Part shown: piece after piece, positions 1-5,007 of the stretch
Layout of the letters: every line of letters begins with the position of its first letter
How positions within the stretch are numbered: the first letter of the stretch is position 1
Source: JBFIHF01 sp964411125
GTDB taxonomy: Bacteria; Myxococcota_A; Bradymonadia; Bradymonadales; Bradymonadaceae
Assembly: GCA_964411125.1 (NCBI GenBank)
Contig: CAYPJU010000166.1
Span: forward strand, 1 to 5,007
DNA length: 5,007 nt
Direction of reading: 5' to 3'
Notes under the pieces: model-generated
What the model saw: the letters and a program-made list of their open reading frames with translations, nothing else
Told to the model about the DNA's origin: nothing
The model's database searches: none
Position numbers and translations under genes: made by a program

Positions 1-19
1 GGTTGCCCGGTTGCCCGGT
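1..19. repeat. Short tandem direct repeat, 8-base unit
   Basis: The unit GGTTGCCC occurs twice in a row and is followed by GGT, the start of a third copy. The array begins at the window edge, so its true length is unknown. It runs directly into the first hairpin of the cluster at 16-82, so it is probably part of the same intergenic repeat region. It is too short to call a defined family. Confidence 0.6.
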
Positions 20-82
20 CCGGTTAACGACCGGACCGCCGGGCTCTGCCCCGGCGTGGACGACCGGGCTCCGTCCCGGTCG
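16..82. repeat. Cluster of three GC-rich hairpins upstream of the first lipoprotein
   Basis: Three perfect inverted repeats lie back to back. Hairpin 1 (16-38) has a 9-bp stem, CGGTCCGGT with its complement, around the loop TAACG. Hairpin 2 (37-56) has a 7-bp stem, CGCCGGG with its complement, and a 6-base loop. Hairpin 3 (61-82) has an 8-bp stem, CGACCGGG with its complement, and a 6-base loop. Hairpins 2 and 3 are also imperfect direct copies of each other: 39-54 and 64-79 match at 14 of 16 bases. No T-run follows, so a standard intrinsic terminator is not supported. They may be a REP-like intergenic repeat or may end transcription of a gene to the left of the window. The stretch 83-124 holds no clear promoter. 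Confidence 0.7.
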
Positions 83-124
83 CGGGAAATTGCGGTTGGG
101 ATAGGTTTCGCGGATGATGCCCAC

Positions 125-1270
125 ATGCGTTGGTGGATTTTAGTACTAGTGGGGTTGTTCGGGGGGTGTCTGGAGCGCCCCGTAGAGTTGAAGGACGTGA
201 CCGACGGGGGGGGCGAGCTCGACATGTCGGGCCTGGACGGGGTTGGTGATCAGGACCAGGGGATGACAGACGGATGGACTGCTCTCGCCGTGTCGCTCAA
301 GTACGTCTGTGGAATTCGCGTCGGCGGAGTCGAGTGCATGGAGTTGCCCGCGGACTTCCCCGCGGACGGATTTTCAGCGCAGGTCACGGGAGCGACCCCG
401 CTCCAGCCGCCCACAGGCTTCCTCGCCAAGGAGCTCTCCGCGGAAGACCAAGCTGTCTGCGCGACGGGCGAACGAGATGGGGTGGACGCCATTTATTGCT
501 GGCGATTCCGGGACGGGGTCGAGTTGGCTTCCCTGCAAGCGGACAAGGTCTTACTGGACGATGGCGATGAGTGGGACCCCGACGTGGATTCGATCCTTCA
601 CATCACGTCGGGTCCGAATCGCACGTGCGCGGTGTGGGAGCCGGTCGAATCGAAGCCAAGACTGCCCCTGATCCAATGCTGGAACGCGACGGGCGCCACG
701 AACTCAATCCGAGCGACGACGCTCGTGGGCTCCCAAGAGGCCGTAGCATTGGCGGTTTCCGGTCGGCGCACGTGCTGGTCGCGCAACACCGAGGCGGGGA
801 GTGAGATCTGGTGCAAGGACACAGACGGCGATGGGGAAACGTCCGACGTCGTAACATCAGAGAGTTTTAGACTTTTGGAAGGCGAGGAGATCGAGTTCGG
901 TGAGCTTATCGCCGGGCAAGCTCACCTGTGCTTGGTTTCCGAGTCCTTCAAGGTGTTCTGCCGGGACGAAGCAAGCGATTGCGATCTCGTACGAGGGCAC
1001 AACTCAGCAGACGGGTTCGCACCGGCCCAGCCTCACGGAAGTCAAGTCTACGGGCACGAAATGAGCGCGGATCGAAACTATTCTTGCGCACTCGATTCGA
1101 TGGGGCTGTTGGAATGCTGGGGGACGTTCGGGGAAGTTTGTGACAGGTCCCTCCGCATCGTCGAAGAGGTCTCAGGGGCCGCTGCGCTAACCATTAAAAA
1201 TCGGGTCCTATGCTACCTCATGGAAGCCACCGAAGTTCGCTGCATGCAGCCGTCACCGTCAAAGAATTGA
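125..1270 (+). CDS. Lipoprotein with degenerate seven-bladed RCC1-like propeller
   Basis: Predicted secreted lipoprotein of 381 residues. The ATG at 125 is chosen because it gives a signal peptide at once: MRWW, a hydrophobic run (5-12) and the lipobox-like LFGGC with lipidation Cys15. The open frame runs upstream to position 11, but that stretch would translate the hairpin cluster. A weak GGAT at 112-115 may serve as ribosome binding site. After Cys15 comes an Asp/Gly-rich linker (about 23-50). The rest shows seven cysteine pairs: 62/71, 112/125, 168/185, 217/230, 269/279, 321/331 and 363/373, spaced about 42-56 residues apart. Several sit in the pattern 'C-A-x...x-C-W' (for example CAL at 321 and CWG at 331) typical of RCC1-like repeats in secreted bacterial proteins. 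Two further cysteines, 286 and 339, lie outside the pairs. A DTDGDG loop at 232-237 resembles part of a calcium-binding loop but lacks the final Glu. Known: RCC1 folds are seven-bladed beta-propellers, often used for protein binding. Inferred: disulfide-braced surface propeller, ligand unknown. Confidence 0.8.
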   Translation: MRWWILVLVGLFGGCLERPVELKDVTDGGGELDMSGLDGVGDQDQGMTDGWTALAVSLKYVCGIRVGGVECMELPADFPADGFSAQVTGATPLQPPTGFLAKELSAEDQAVCATGERDGVDAIYCWRFRDGVELASLQADKVLLDDGDEWDPDVDSILHITSGPNRTCAVWEPVESKPRLPLIQCWNATGATNSIRATTLVGSQEAVALAVSGRRTCWSRNTEAGSEIWCKDTDGDGETSDVVTSESFRLLEGEEIEFGELIAGQAHLCLVSESFKVFCRDEASDCDLVRGHNSADGFAPAQPHGSQVYGHEMSADRNYSCALDSMGLLECWGTFGEVCDRSLRIVEEVSGAAALTIKNRVLCYLMEATEVRCMQPSPSKN

Positions 1271-1311
1271 CGCCAGCAAAGCTTCTCATAACCTAGTACG
1301 GAACTGAGATC

Positions 1312-1316
1312 GGAGA
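1312..1316 (+). promoter_or_regulatory. Ribosome binding site for the beta-helix lipoprotein
   Basis: GGAGA lies five bases before the ATG at 1322. It is the clearest Shine-Dalgarno sequence in the window and fixes the start of the downstream gene. It sits in the 51-base gap after the previous stop, which contains no terminator-like hairpin, in keeping with co-transcription of the two lipoprotein genes. Confidence 0.7.
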
Positions 1317-1321
1317 ACTGC

Positions 1322-2467
1322 ATGAAAAAGACCCTTCGCTTGATTGTTGTTGCGTCTTCACTCGTCGCTGGTGCTTGCGGGCCTGCCGACAACAACGGAG
1401 ACGACGAGCCCTGCGTCCTCGAGGTGAGTGAGGACGTGACCGAGGAAACTCAATGGGAGTGCCCGACCATACTTCTGCAGGAAAGCATCGACGTACGAGC
1501 GAACCTCACAATCTCGCCTGGTACAGAGGTGATCGCGTCGAGCGGAAAGCGGATCGAAGTCATCGCCGACGGCGCTATTACCGCCAACGGAACGCCCGAC
1601 GAGCCGATTGCGTTCCGAGGCGAAGAAGACATGCCCGGATTCTGGGGCGGGATCTTCATCCAGACCGTTTCGGAAGACAATTCTTTCGATCAGGTCAGCT
1701 TCGCCAACGGCGGAGGCGACGGCTTTCAAGGACTCAATGCGTCGCTGGCCCTGCTGGGTGGGGGCGTTCCCGAGGGAGGCGCGAGGATCAACGATGTCAC
1801 GGTTCGAAATGCCGCCGGGTATGGCATCTCGCTGGGGAGGGGATCCAAGGTCCTCGACAACGGCAACTGGACGTTTGAAGAGATTGAGGGCCCGGAAGTG
1901 CGTGCCGCCTTCTCGTCCGCTCACCGAGTGGGCTTTGGCACAGAAGGGCCCCTAGACATCGAAGTGTTCGGGGGGACACTCACGGAAGAAGTTACGTGGG
2001 GAGTCGGAGCTCGCTACTTCCTCACGGAGACACCGAAGATCGAGGAGGGGGGGCACCTGCGGATTTTCCCGGGTGAAGAGGTGGTGTTCAGTCAGGATGT
2101 TTACCTTCAAACCGGACCGAGTGGAGCAATCACCGTCCGCGGCTCGGAGGAAGCACCTGTAATTCTGCGTGGCGCGGAAGAGGTTCCGGGGTTCTGGGGC
2201 GGGCTGGGTTTCCGATCGCTGAACACCGACAACAAGGTCGAGCACGCGGTCATCGAATACGGGGGCGGAAACAACTACAGCAACACCAAGACCTCGCTCC
2301 TGGTGGGCGGTAGCAACGGTTCGGAGGGGTACGTCGAGGTGTCGAACACCACGATCCGGCACAGCGAAGGTCCGGCGATCAACATCAAGAAGGGCGGAAC
2401 CGCGATCCTCGAAAACGTGACGTACGAGGACAACGGAGAAGACCTGGTGGACGAAAACGAGAGCTGA
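1322..2467 (+). CDS. Lipoprotein with duplicated right-handed parallel beta-helix
   Basis: Predicted lipoprotein of 381 residues. The signal peptide is MKKTLR, then a hydrophobic segment (7-18), with Cys19 after LVAGA as the likely lipidation site. An Asp/Asn/Gly/Pro linker follows (20-30). Besides Cys19 there are only two cysteines, 31 and 47, which could form a disulfide. The body is rich in short beta-strands, Gly/Asn turns and N-x-T-x-R steps, typical of right-handed parallel beta-helix proteins. It consists of two related units, about 39-187 and 220-371. Both open with T-E-E-x-x-W (40-45, 221-226), carry I-x-P-G, G-A-I-T and F/L-R-G, and reach the same P-G-F-W-G-G motif (105-110, 289-294), then a Gly-rich turn (GGG at 130-132 and 314-316). 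The C-terminus is acidic. No catalytic residues of pectate lyase-like enzymes are recognisable, so an adhesive or structural envelope role is as likely as glycan cleavage. It probably shares a transcript with the upstream propeller lipoprotein. Confidence 0.8.
   Translation: MKKTLRLIVVASSLVAGACGPADNNGDDEPCVLEVSEDVTEETQWECPTILLQESIDVRANLTISPGTEVIASSGKRIEVIADGAITANGTPDEPIAFRGEEDMPGFWGGIFIQTVSEDNSFDQVSFANGGGDGFQGLNASLALLGGGVPEGGARINDVTVRNAAGYGISLGRGSKVLDNGNWTFEEIEGPEVRAAFSSAHRVGFGTEGPLDIEVFGGTLTEEVTWGVGARYFLTETPKIEEGGHLRIFPGEEVVFSQDVYLQTGPSGAITVRGSEEAPVILRGAEEVPGFWGGLGFRSLNTDNKVEHAVIEYGGGNNYSNTKTSLLVGGSNGSEGYVEVSNTTIRHSEGPAINIKKGGTAILENVTYEDNGEDLVDENES
1436..1882 (+). repeat. Beta-helix unit 1 of an internal protein duplication
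   Basis: Encodes residues about 39-187 of the beta-helix lipoprotein. Residues 61-110 align without gaps to residues 245-294 of the second unit, with 22 of 50 positions identical by eye. Similarity after the shared PGFWGG motif is weaker. The duplication is visible mainly at protein level and is therefore old. Confidence 0.7.
1979..2434 (+). repeat. Beta-helix unit 2 of an internal protein duplication
   Basis: Encodes residues about 220-371, the partner of the unit at 1436-1882. The two units are offset by 184 residues over the best-conserved stretch and by 181 at their T-E-E openings, so a three-residue indel separates them. Confidence 0.7.
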
Positions 2468-2481
2468 GGGGGGCCGCCCCC
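2468..2481. terminator. G/C hairpin directly after the lipoprotein stop codon
   Basis: Five G pair with five C around the loop GCCG, starting at the base after the TGA stop. An alternative pairing of GAGGG (2466-2470) with CCCTC (2483-2487) competes with it. There is no T-run, so it would at best be a weak or factor-assisted terminator for the lipoprotein operon. It also marks the boundary to the LysR remnant. Confidence 0.35.
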
Positions 2482-2542
2482 GCCCTCCCCCTGGCTTACG
2501 CCACGTCGGTGACGCACGAACTCGGTCACGCGCGCTTCTCCC

Positions 2543-2887
2543 GTGGATCACCTGGGCGTTTCCCTGGAACACGTCGAACCGCGGCCGACGCTGGAGGCGC
2601 TGCTCGATCCGTTCGTGATCGGCTTCGCGTCAAGCGACTACCTCGCCCAACGCCGGGCGGTGGAGCTCGGGCTCGGCGCGATGATCCTCGCCGAGAGCGA
2701 AGGGACCGCCGACCCGTGGCGCCCCCTTGTGAAGATCGAGACCAGACTCCCCCTGCCGGCGCGCGGCGAGATGCACGTCGTTTGTGCTCGCTCGATGCGG
2801 TACGTCGCGCGCGTGAGGGTCGTGGCGGAGGCGATCACTGAGCGGCCGTCGGAGATCCCGGGGATCGAGGTCGCGTCCGGTGCGTGA
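2543..2887 (+). pseudogene. LysR-type regulator remnant, C-terminal effector-domain fragment only
   Basis: An open frame of 114 codons with a possible GTG start at 2543 resembles the last third of a LysR-family effector-binding domain. The recognisable stretch runs from F-A-S-S-D-Y-L-A-Q-R-R-A through V-E-L-G-L-G-A-M-I-L (residues about 28-49). It continues with P-W-R-P-L-V-K-I, L-P-L-P, and M-H-V-V-C-A-R-S-M-R-Y-V-A-R-V-R ahead of the terminal helix. In intact family members (about 300 residues) this follows an N-terminal winged helix-turn-helix and the first half of the effector domain. Here neither is present: an in-frame TGA lies at 2510-2512 and the lipoprotein gene ends at 2467. No ribosome binding site stands out. 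The fragment cannot bind DNA as LysR proteins do, so a truncated pseudogene is the likeliest reading. Expression as a stand-alone domain is possible but unsupported. It lies upstream of, and in the same direction as, the aconitase gene, 96 bases away. Its codons resemble those of the aconitase and not those of the lipoproteins. Confidence 0.7.
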
Positions 2888-2983
2888 CGCCCGAAGCGGG
2901 ATCGGGGCCGAGCTCGAGGCTGGGTTTGGTCGCGGCCGAACGGTGGGCAGGTTCTGCGAAAGCACTCGAACCACGGGCTCAAC

Positions 2984-4924
2984 ATGAATGTCGCGCAAAA
3001 GCTGATCGATTCGCACCTCGTCGAAGGGGAGATGACGCCAGGCGCCGAGATCGGCCTGAAGATGGACCAGACCCTCACGCAGGATGCGACCGGCACGCTG
3101 GTGATGCTCGAGCTCGAGGCGATGGAGCTCGACCGGGTGAAGACGGAGGTTTCGGCGCAGTACGTGGACCACAACCTCGTCCAGGTCGATCACAAGAACC
3201 CTGATGATCACCTGTTCCTGCGCAGCGCCTGCGAACGTTTCGGCGTGTGGTACTCGCGGCCGGGCAACGGGGTGAGTCACCCCGTCCACCAGCAGCGCTT
3301 CGGCAAACCGGGGAAGACGCTCGTCGGCTCGGACTCGCACACGCCTGCGGCGGGAGCGGTGGGGATGCTGGCGTTCGGTGCTGGCGGACTCGAGGTCGCG
3401 CTCGCGATGGCGGGCGAGCCGCTCTACGTGAAGATGCCCGAGATCTGGGGCGTTCGGCTCACGGGCGAACTGCCCGACTGGGTGAGCGCGAAGGACGTGA
3501 TCCTGGAGATGTTGCGGCGTCACGGCGTCGACGGCGGCGTGAACCGCATCATCGAGTACTGGGGGCCGGGCCTCGACGCGCTGTCGGTGATGGACCGGCA
3601 CGTGATCGCGAACATGGGGACCGAGCTCGGGGCGACGACGACGGTCTTCCCGTCGGACGACCGCGTTCGCGAGTTTCTGGAGCTGCACGGGCGCGGAGAC
3701 GACTGGTCCGAGCTCGTCGCCGACGAGCACGAGTACGACGTGACCGAAGAGATCGACCTGTCGGAGCTGGTGCCGCTGGTGGCGAAGCCTTCGAGTCCGG
3801 GAAACGTCGTCCCGGTGAGCGAGGTCGCCGGCGCGCGGATCTACCAGTCGTACATCGGGTCGTCGGCAAACCCCGGCTTCGCCGATTTCGCGATCGCGGC
3901 GGACATCGTCGCCGACCGGCCGCTCCCCTCGGACATCTCGTTCGACATCAACCCGACGTCGCGTCAGTTGCTCGAGCAGTTGGCGTCGGACGGGACGATG
4001 CTGAAGCTGATCCAGGCGGGCGCGCGGATTCACCAGGCGGGTTGCAACGGCTGCATCGGGATGGGGCAGGCGCCGGCCTCGAACGAGATCAGCCTGCGGA
4101 CGGTCCCGCGTAACTTTCCCGATCGTTCGGGGACGGAGGACGACCTCGTCTACCTGGTCAGCCCGGAGACAGCGGCTGCATCGGCGCTTCGCGGCGAGAT
4201 CACCGACCCGCGCACGCTCGACTTCGAGTACCCGGGGCGTCGCGAGCCGACGGAGCACTTCCCGAACAGCGGGCTCTTCGTCGAACCGCTGCCGCTCGAG
4301 AAGGCTCGTGAGGTGAAGCTTCGTAAGGGGCCGAACGTCAAGACGCTCCCCGAGCTGAAGCCGCTCCCCGACACGATCGAAGCCGAAGTGCTCTTGAGCC
4401 TCGGCGACGACGTCTCGACCGACGAGATCCTTCGGGCCGGAACGGAGGTGTTGCCGTTCCGCTCGAACATCCCGGCGATCAGCCGCTTCGCGTTCGATGT
4501 GCTCGACGCGACGTACCACGATCGCGCGATGGCGGTGCGCGATTCGGGCGGACACGCGGTGGTCGCGGGCGACAACTACGGACAGGGATCGAGCCGTGAG
4601 CACGCCGCGCTCGCCCCGCGATACCTCGGGCTGAAGGTCGCACTGGTGAAGTCGTTCGCGCGGATCCACTGGCAGAACCTCGCGAACTTCGGGGTCCTCC
4701 CGCTGACGTTCGACGGGGAGCCGAAGATCGAGCAGGGGGCAATCCTGCGCATCGAGAACGTCTTCGATCAGATCCGGTCGGGGTCGGAGGTGGAAGTATC
4801 GGTCGACGGCGAGCGTTTCACGGCGCGGCACAACCTCTCCGAGCGCCAGATTCAGCTCATCGCCGCCGGGGGACTCATCAACTTCATGAAGGCGAAGCTG
4901 GTCGACGGAGCAGCCGCCGAATGA
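2984..4924 (+). CDS. acn: Aconitate hydratase, short Aquifex-type, first Fe-S cysteine replaced by Ser
   Basis: Aconitase-family protein of 646 residues, the length of the short bacterial type and shorter than AcnA (about 890). It would interconvert citrate and isocitrate through cis-aconitate in the cytoplasmic TCA cycle. The ATG at 2984 is the first possible start after an in-frame stop at 2885-2887, and the N-terminus (A-Q-K-L near 4, Q-T-L-T-Q-D-A-T-G-T at 29-38) fits the family. The ribosome binding site is weak (CGGG at 2974-2977). Active-site elements by family correspondence are: D62-H63; S-D-S-H-T at 116-120; M-G-T-E at 211-214; R376 and R381 in P-R-N-F-P-D-R; then the swivel domain with S-T-D-E-I-L (478-483), R493, G-Q-G-S-S-R-E-H (533-540) and S-F-A-R-I-H (557-562). 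The paired cluster cysteines are present as G-C-N-G-C (C354, C357). The usual G-S-C-T-N-S motif, which supplies the third ligand, reads G-S-S-A-N-P at 292-297, with Ser294 at the cysteine position. The only other cysteine is C83. No truncation or frameshift is seen. It may be an active aconitase with altered cluster binding, or a related hydro-lyase. Confidence 0.88.
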   Translation: MNVAQKLIDSHLVEGEMTPGAEIGLKMDQTLTQDATGTLVMLELEAMELDRVKTEVSAQYVDHNLVQVDHKNPDDHLFLRSACERFGVWYSRPGNGVSHPVHQQRFGKPGKTLVGSDSHTPAAGAVGMLAFGAGGLEVALAMAGEPLYVKMPEIWGVRLTGELPDWVSAKDVILEMLRRHGVDGGVNRIIEYWGPGLDALSVMDRHVIANMGTELGATTTVFPSDDRVREFLELHGRGDDWSELVADEHEYDVTEEIDLSELVPLVAKPSSPGNVVPVSEVAGARIYQSYIGSSANPGFADFAIAADIVADRPLPSDISFDINPTSRQLLEQLASDGTMLKLIQAGARIHQAGCNGCIGMGQAPASNEISLRTVPRNFPDRSGTEDDLVYLVSPETAAASALRGEITDPRTLDFEYPGRREPTEHFPNSGLFVEPLPLEKAREVKLRKGPNVKTLPELKPLPDTIEAEVLLSLGDDVSTDEILRAGTEVLPFRSNIPAISRFAFDVLDATYHDRAMAVRDSGGHAVVAGDNYGQGSSREHAALAPRYLGLKVALVKSFARIHWQNLANFGVLPLTFDGEPKIEQGAILRIENVFDQIRSGSEVEVSVDGERFTARHNLSERQIQLIAAGGLINFMKAKLVDGAAAE

Positions 4925-4956
4925 CGTGAGGTCATGCAAAGTGGGGGAACGGGCGG

Positions 4957-5007
4957 CGGAGGGCTCCGTTGGGCTTCGCCCAAACCCACCAGGGGATTCT
5001 CCCCTGG
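4957..5007. repeat. Cluster of short hairpins downstream of aconitase, cut by the window edge
   Basis: Three inverted repeats follow one another. CGGAG and CTCCG flank GG (4957-4968). TTGGGC and GCCCAA flank the loop TTC (4969-4983). CCAGGGGA and TCCCCTGG flank another TTC loop (4989-5007, perfect 8 bp, ending at the last base of the window). The gene stop is 33 bases upstream, so the cluster may end aconitase transcription, but there is no T-run. The motif GGGCTCCG at 4961-4968 also occurs in hairpin 3 near the window start (66-73), which hints at one intergenic repeat family. Confidence 0.65.

Noticed and set aside
90..118. Possible promoter TTGCGG with GATGAT 17 bases downstream, before the first lipoprotein
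   Set aside because: Weak match, and the transcript would begin almost at the start codon; not enough to call.
11..124. Upstream extension of the first lipoprotein frame
   Set aside because: It would translate the hairpin repeats and bury the signal peptide; the ATG at 125 gives a proper lipoprotein start.
814..852. EF-hand-like calcium loop D-T-D-G-D-G-E-T-S-D in the propeller lipoprotein
   Set aside because: The position-12 acidic residue is missing and it lies in a loop after a cysteine pair; calcium binding is not supported.
1267..1294. Possible promoter TTGACG with TAACCT 16 bases downstream, between the two lipoprotein genes
   Set aside because: The -35 resemblance is fair but the -10 matches only three of six bases, and co-transcription with the upstream gene explains expression.
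2509..2841. Plus-strand 110-codon open frame beginning with residues that look like H-E-L-G-H (metallopeptidase-like)
   Set aside because: The rest of the frame is Arg-rich and featureless and overlaps the LysR-like frame; the HELGH match is too short to stand alone.
3247..4113. Plus-strand 288-codon open frame within aconitase
   Set aside because: Out-of-frame shadow rich in Arg, Gly and Ala with no family resemblance.
4921..4935. Inverted repeat ATGAC/GTCAT overlapping the aconitase stop codon
   Set aside because: Only five base pairs around a 5-base loop; expected often by chance.
2630..4939. Long minus-strand open frame of 769 codons opposite the aconitase and LysR remnant
   Set aside because: It is very rich in Arg, His, Asp, Val and Leu, shows no recognisable domain, and lies almost entirely antisense to a well-supported aconitase. 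In such GC-rich coding DNA, long antisense open frames arise because stop codons are rare.

Overview
The window looks like a piece of chromosome from a GC-rich, probably environmental bacterium of the Myxococcota/Bradymonadota type. The support is indirect. There are two adjacent plus-strand lipoproteins with Asp/Gly-rich linkers, one a degenerate RCC1-like propeller and one a beta-helix; such cell-surface proteins are common in those phyla. Beyond them is a short-form ('Aquifex-type') aconitase, and GC-rich hairpin repeats sit between the genes. No marker gene fixes the taxonomy.

Layout, all genes on the plus strand. 1-124: non-coding, with a short direct repeat and three back-to-back GC-rich hairpins. 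125-1270: lipoprotein with seven cysteine pairs, read as a seven-bladed RCC1-like propeller. 1322-2467: lipoprotein with a duplicated right-handed beta-helix unit; the 51-base gap and good ribosome binding site suggest one operon with the previous gene. 2468-2542: a G/C hairpin and a junction. 2543-2887: the C-terminal third of a LysR-type regulator with no DNA-binding domain, read as a gene remnant. 2984-4924: a complete aconitase of 646 residues. 4925-5007: another cluster of short hairpins that runs off the window edge.

The left half (lipoproteins) uses more A/T-ending codons, while the LysR remnant and aconitase use almost only G/C-ending codons. Together with the amputated LysR gene at the boundary, this suggests that the lipoprotein pair is an accessory block placed beside a core-metabolism gene. 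The aconitase would act in the cytoplasm in the TCA cycle (citrate to isocitrate). The lipoproteins would act at the cell envelope, and no functional link between the halves is visible.

The most notable points are the serine in place of the first expected iron-sulfur ligand of the aconitase, the seven-fold cysteine pattern in the first lipoprotein, the internal duplication in the second, and the hairpin clusters at both ends. I see no CRISPR array, tRNA, rRNA, transposase or defence system, and no clear previously undescribed system.
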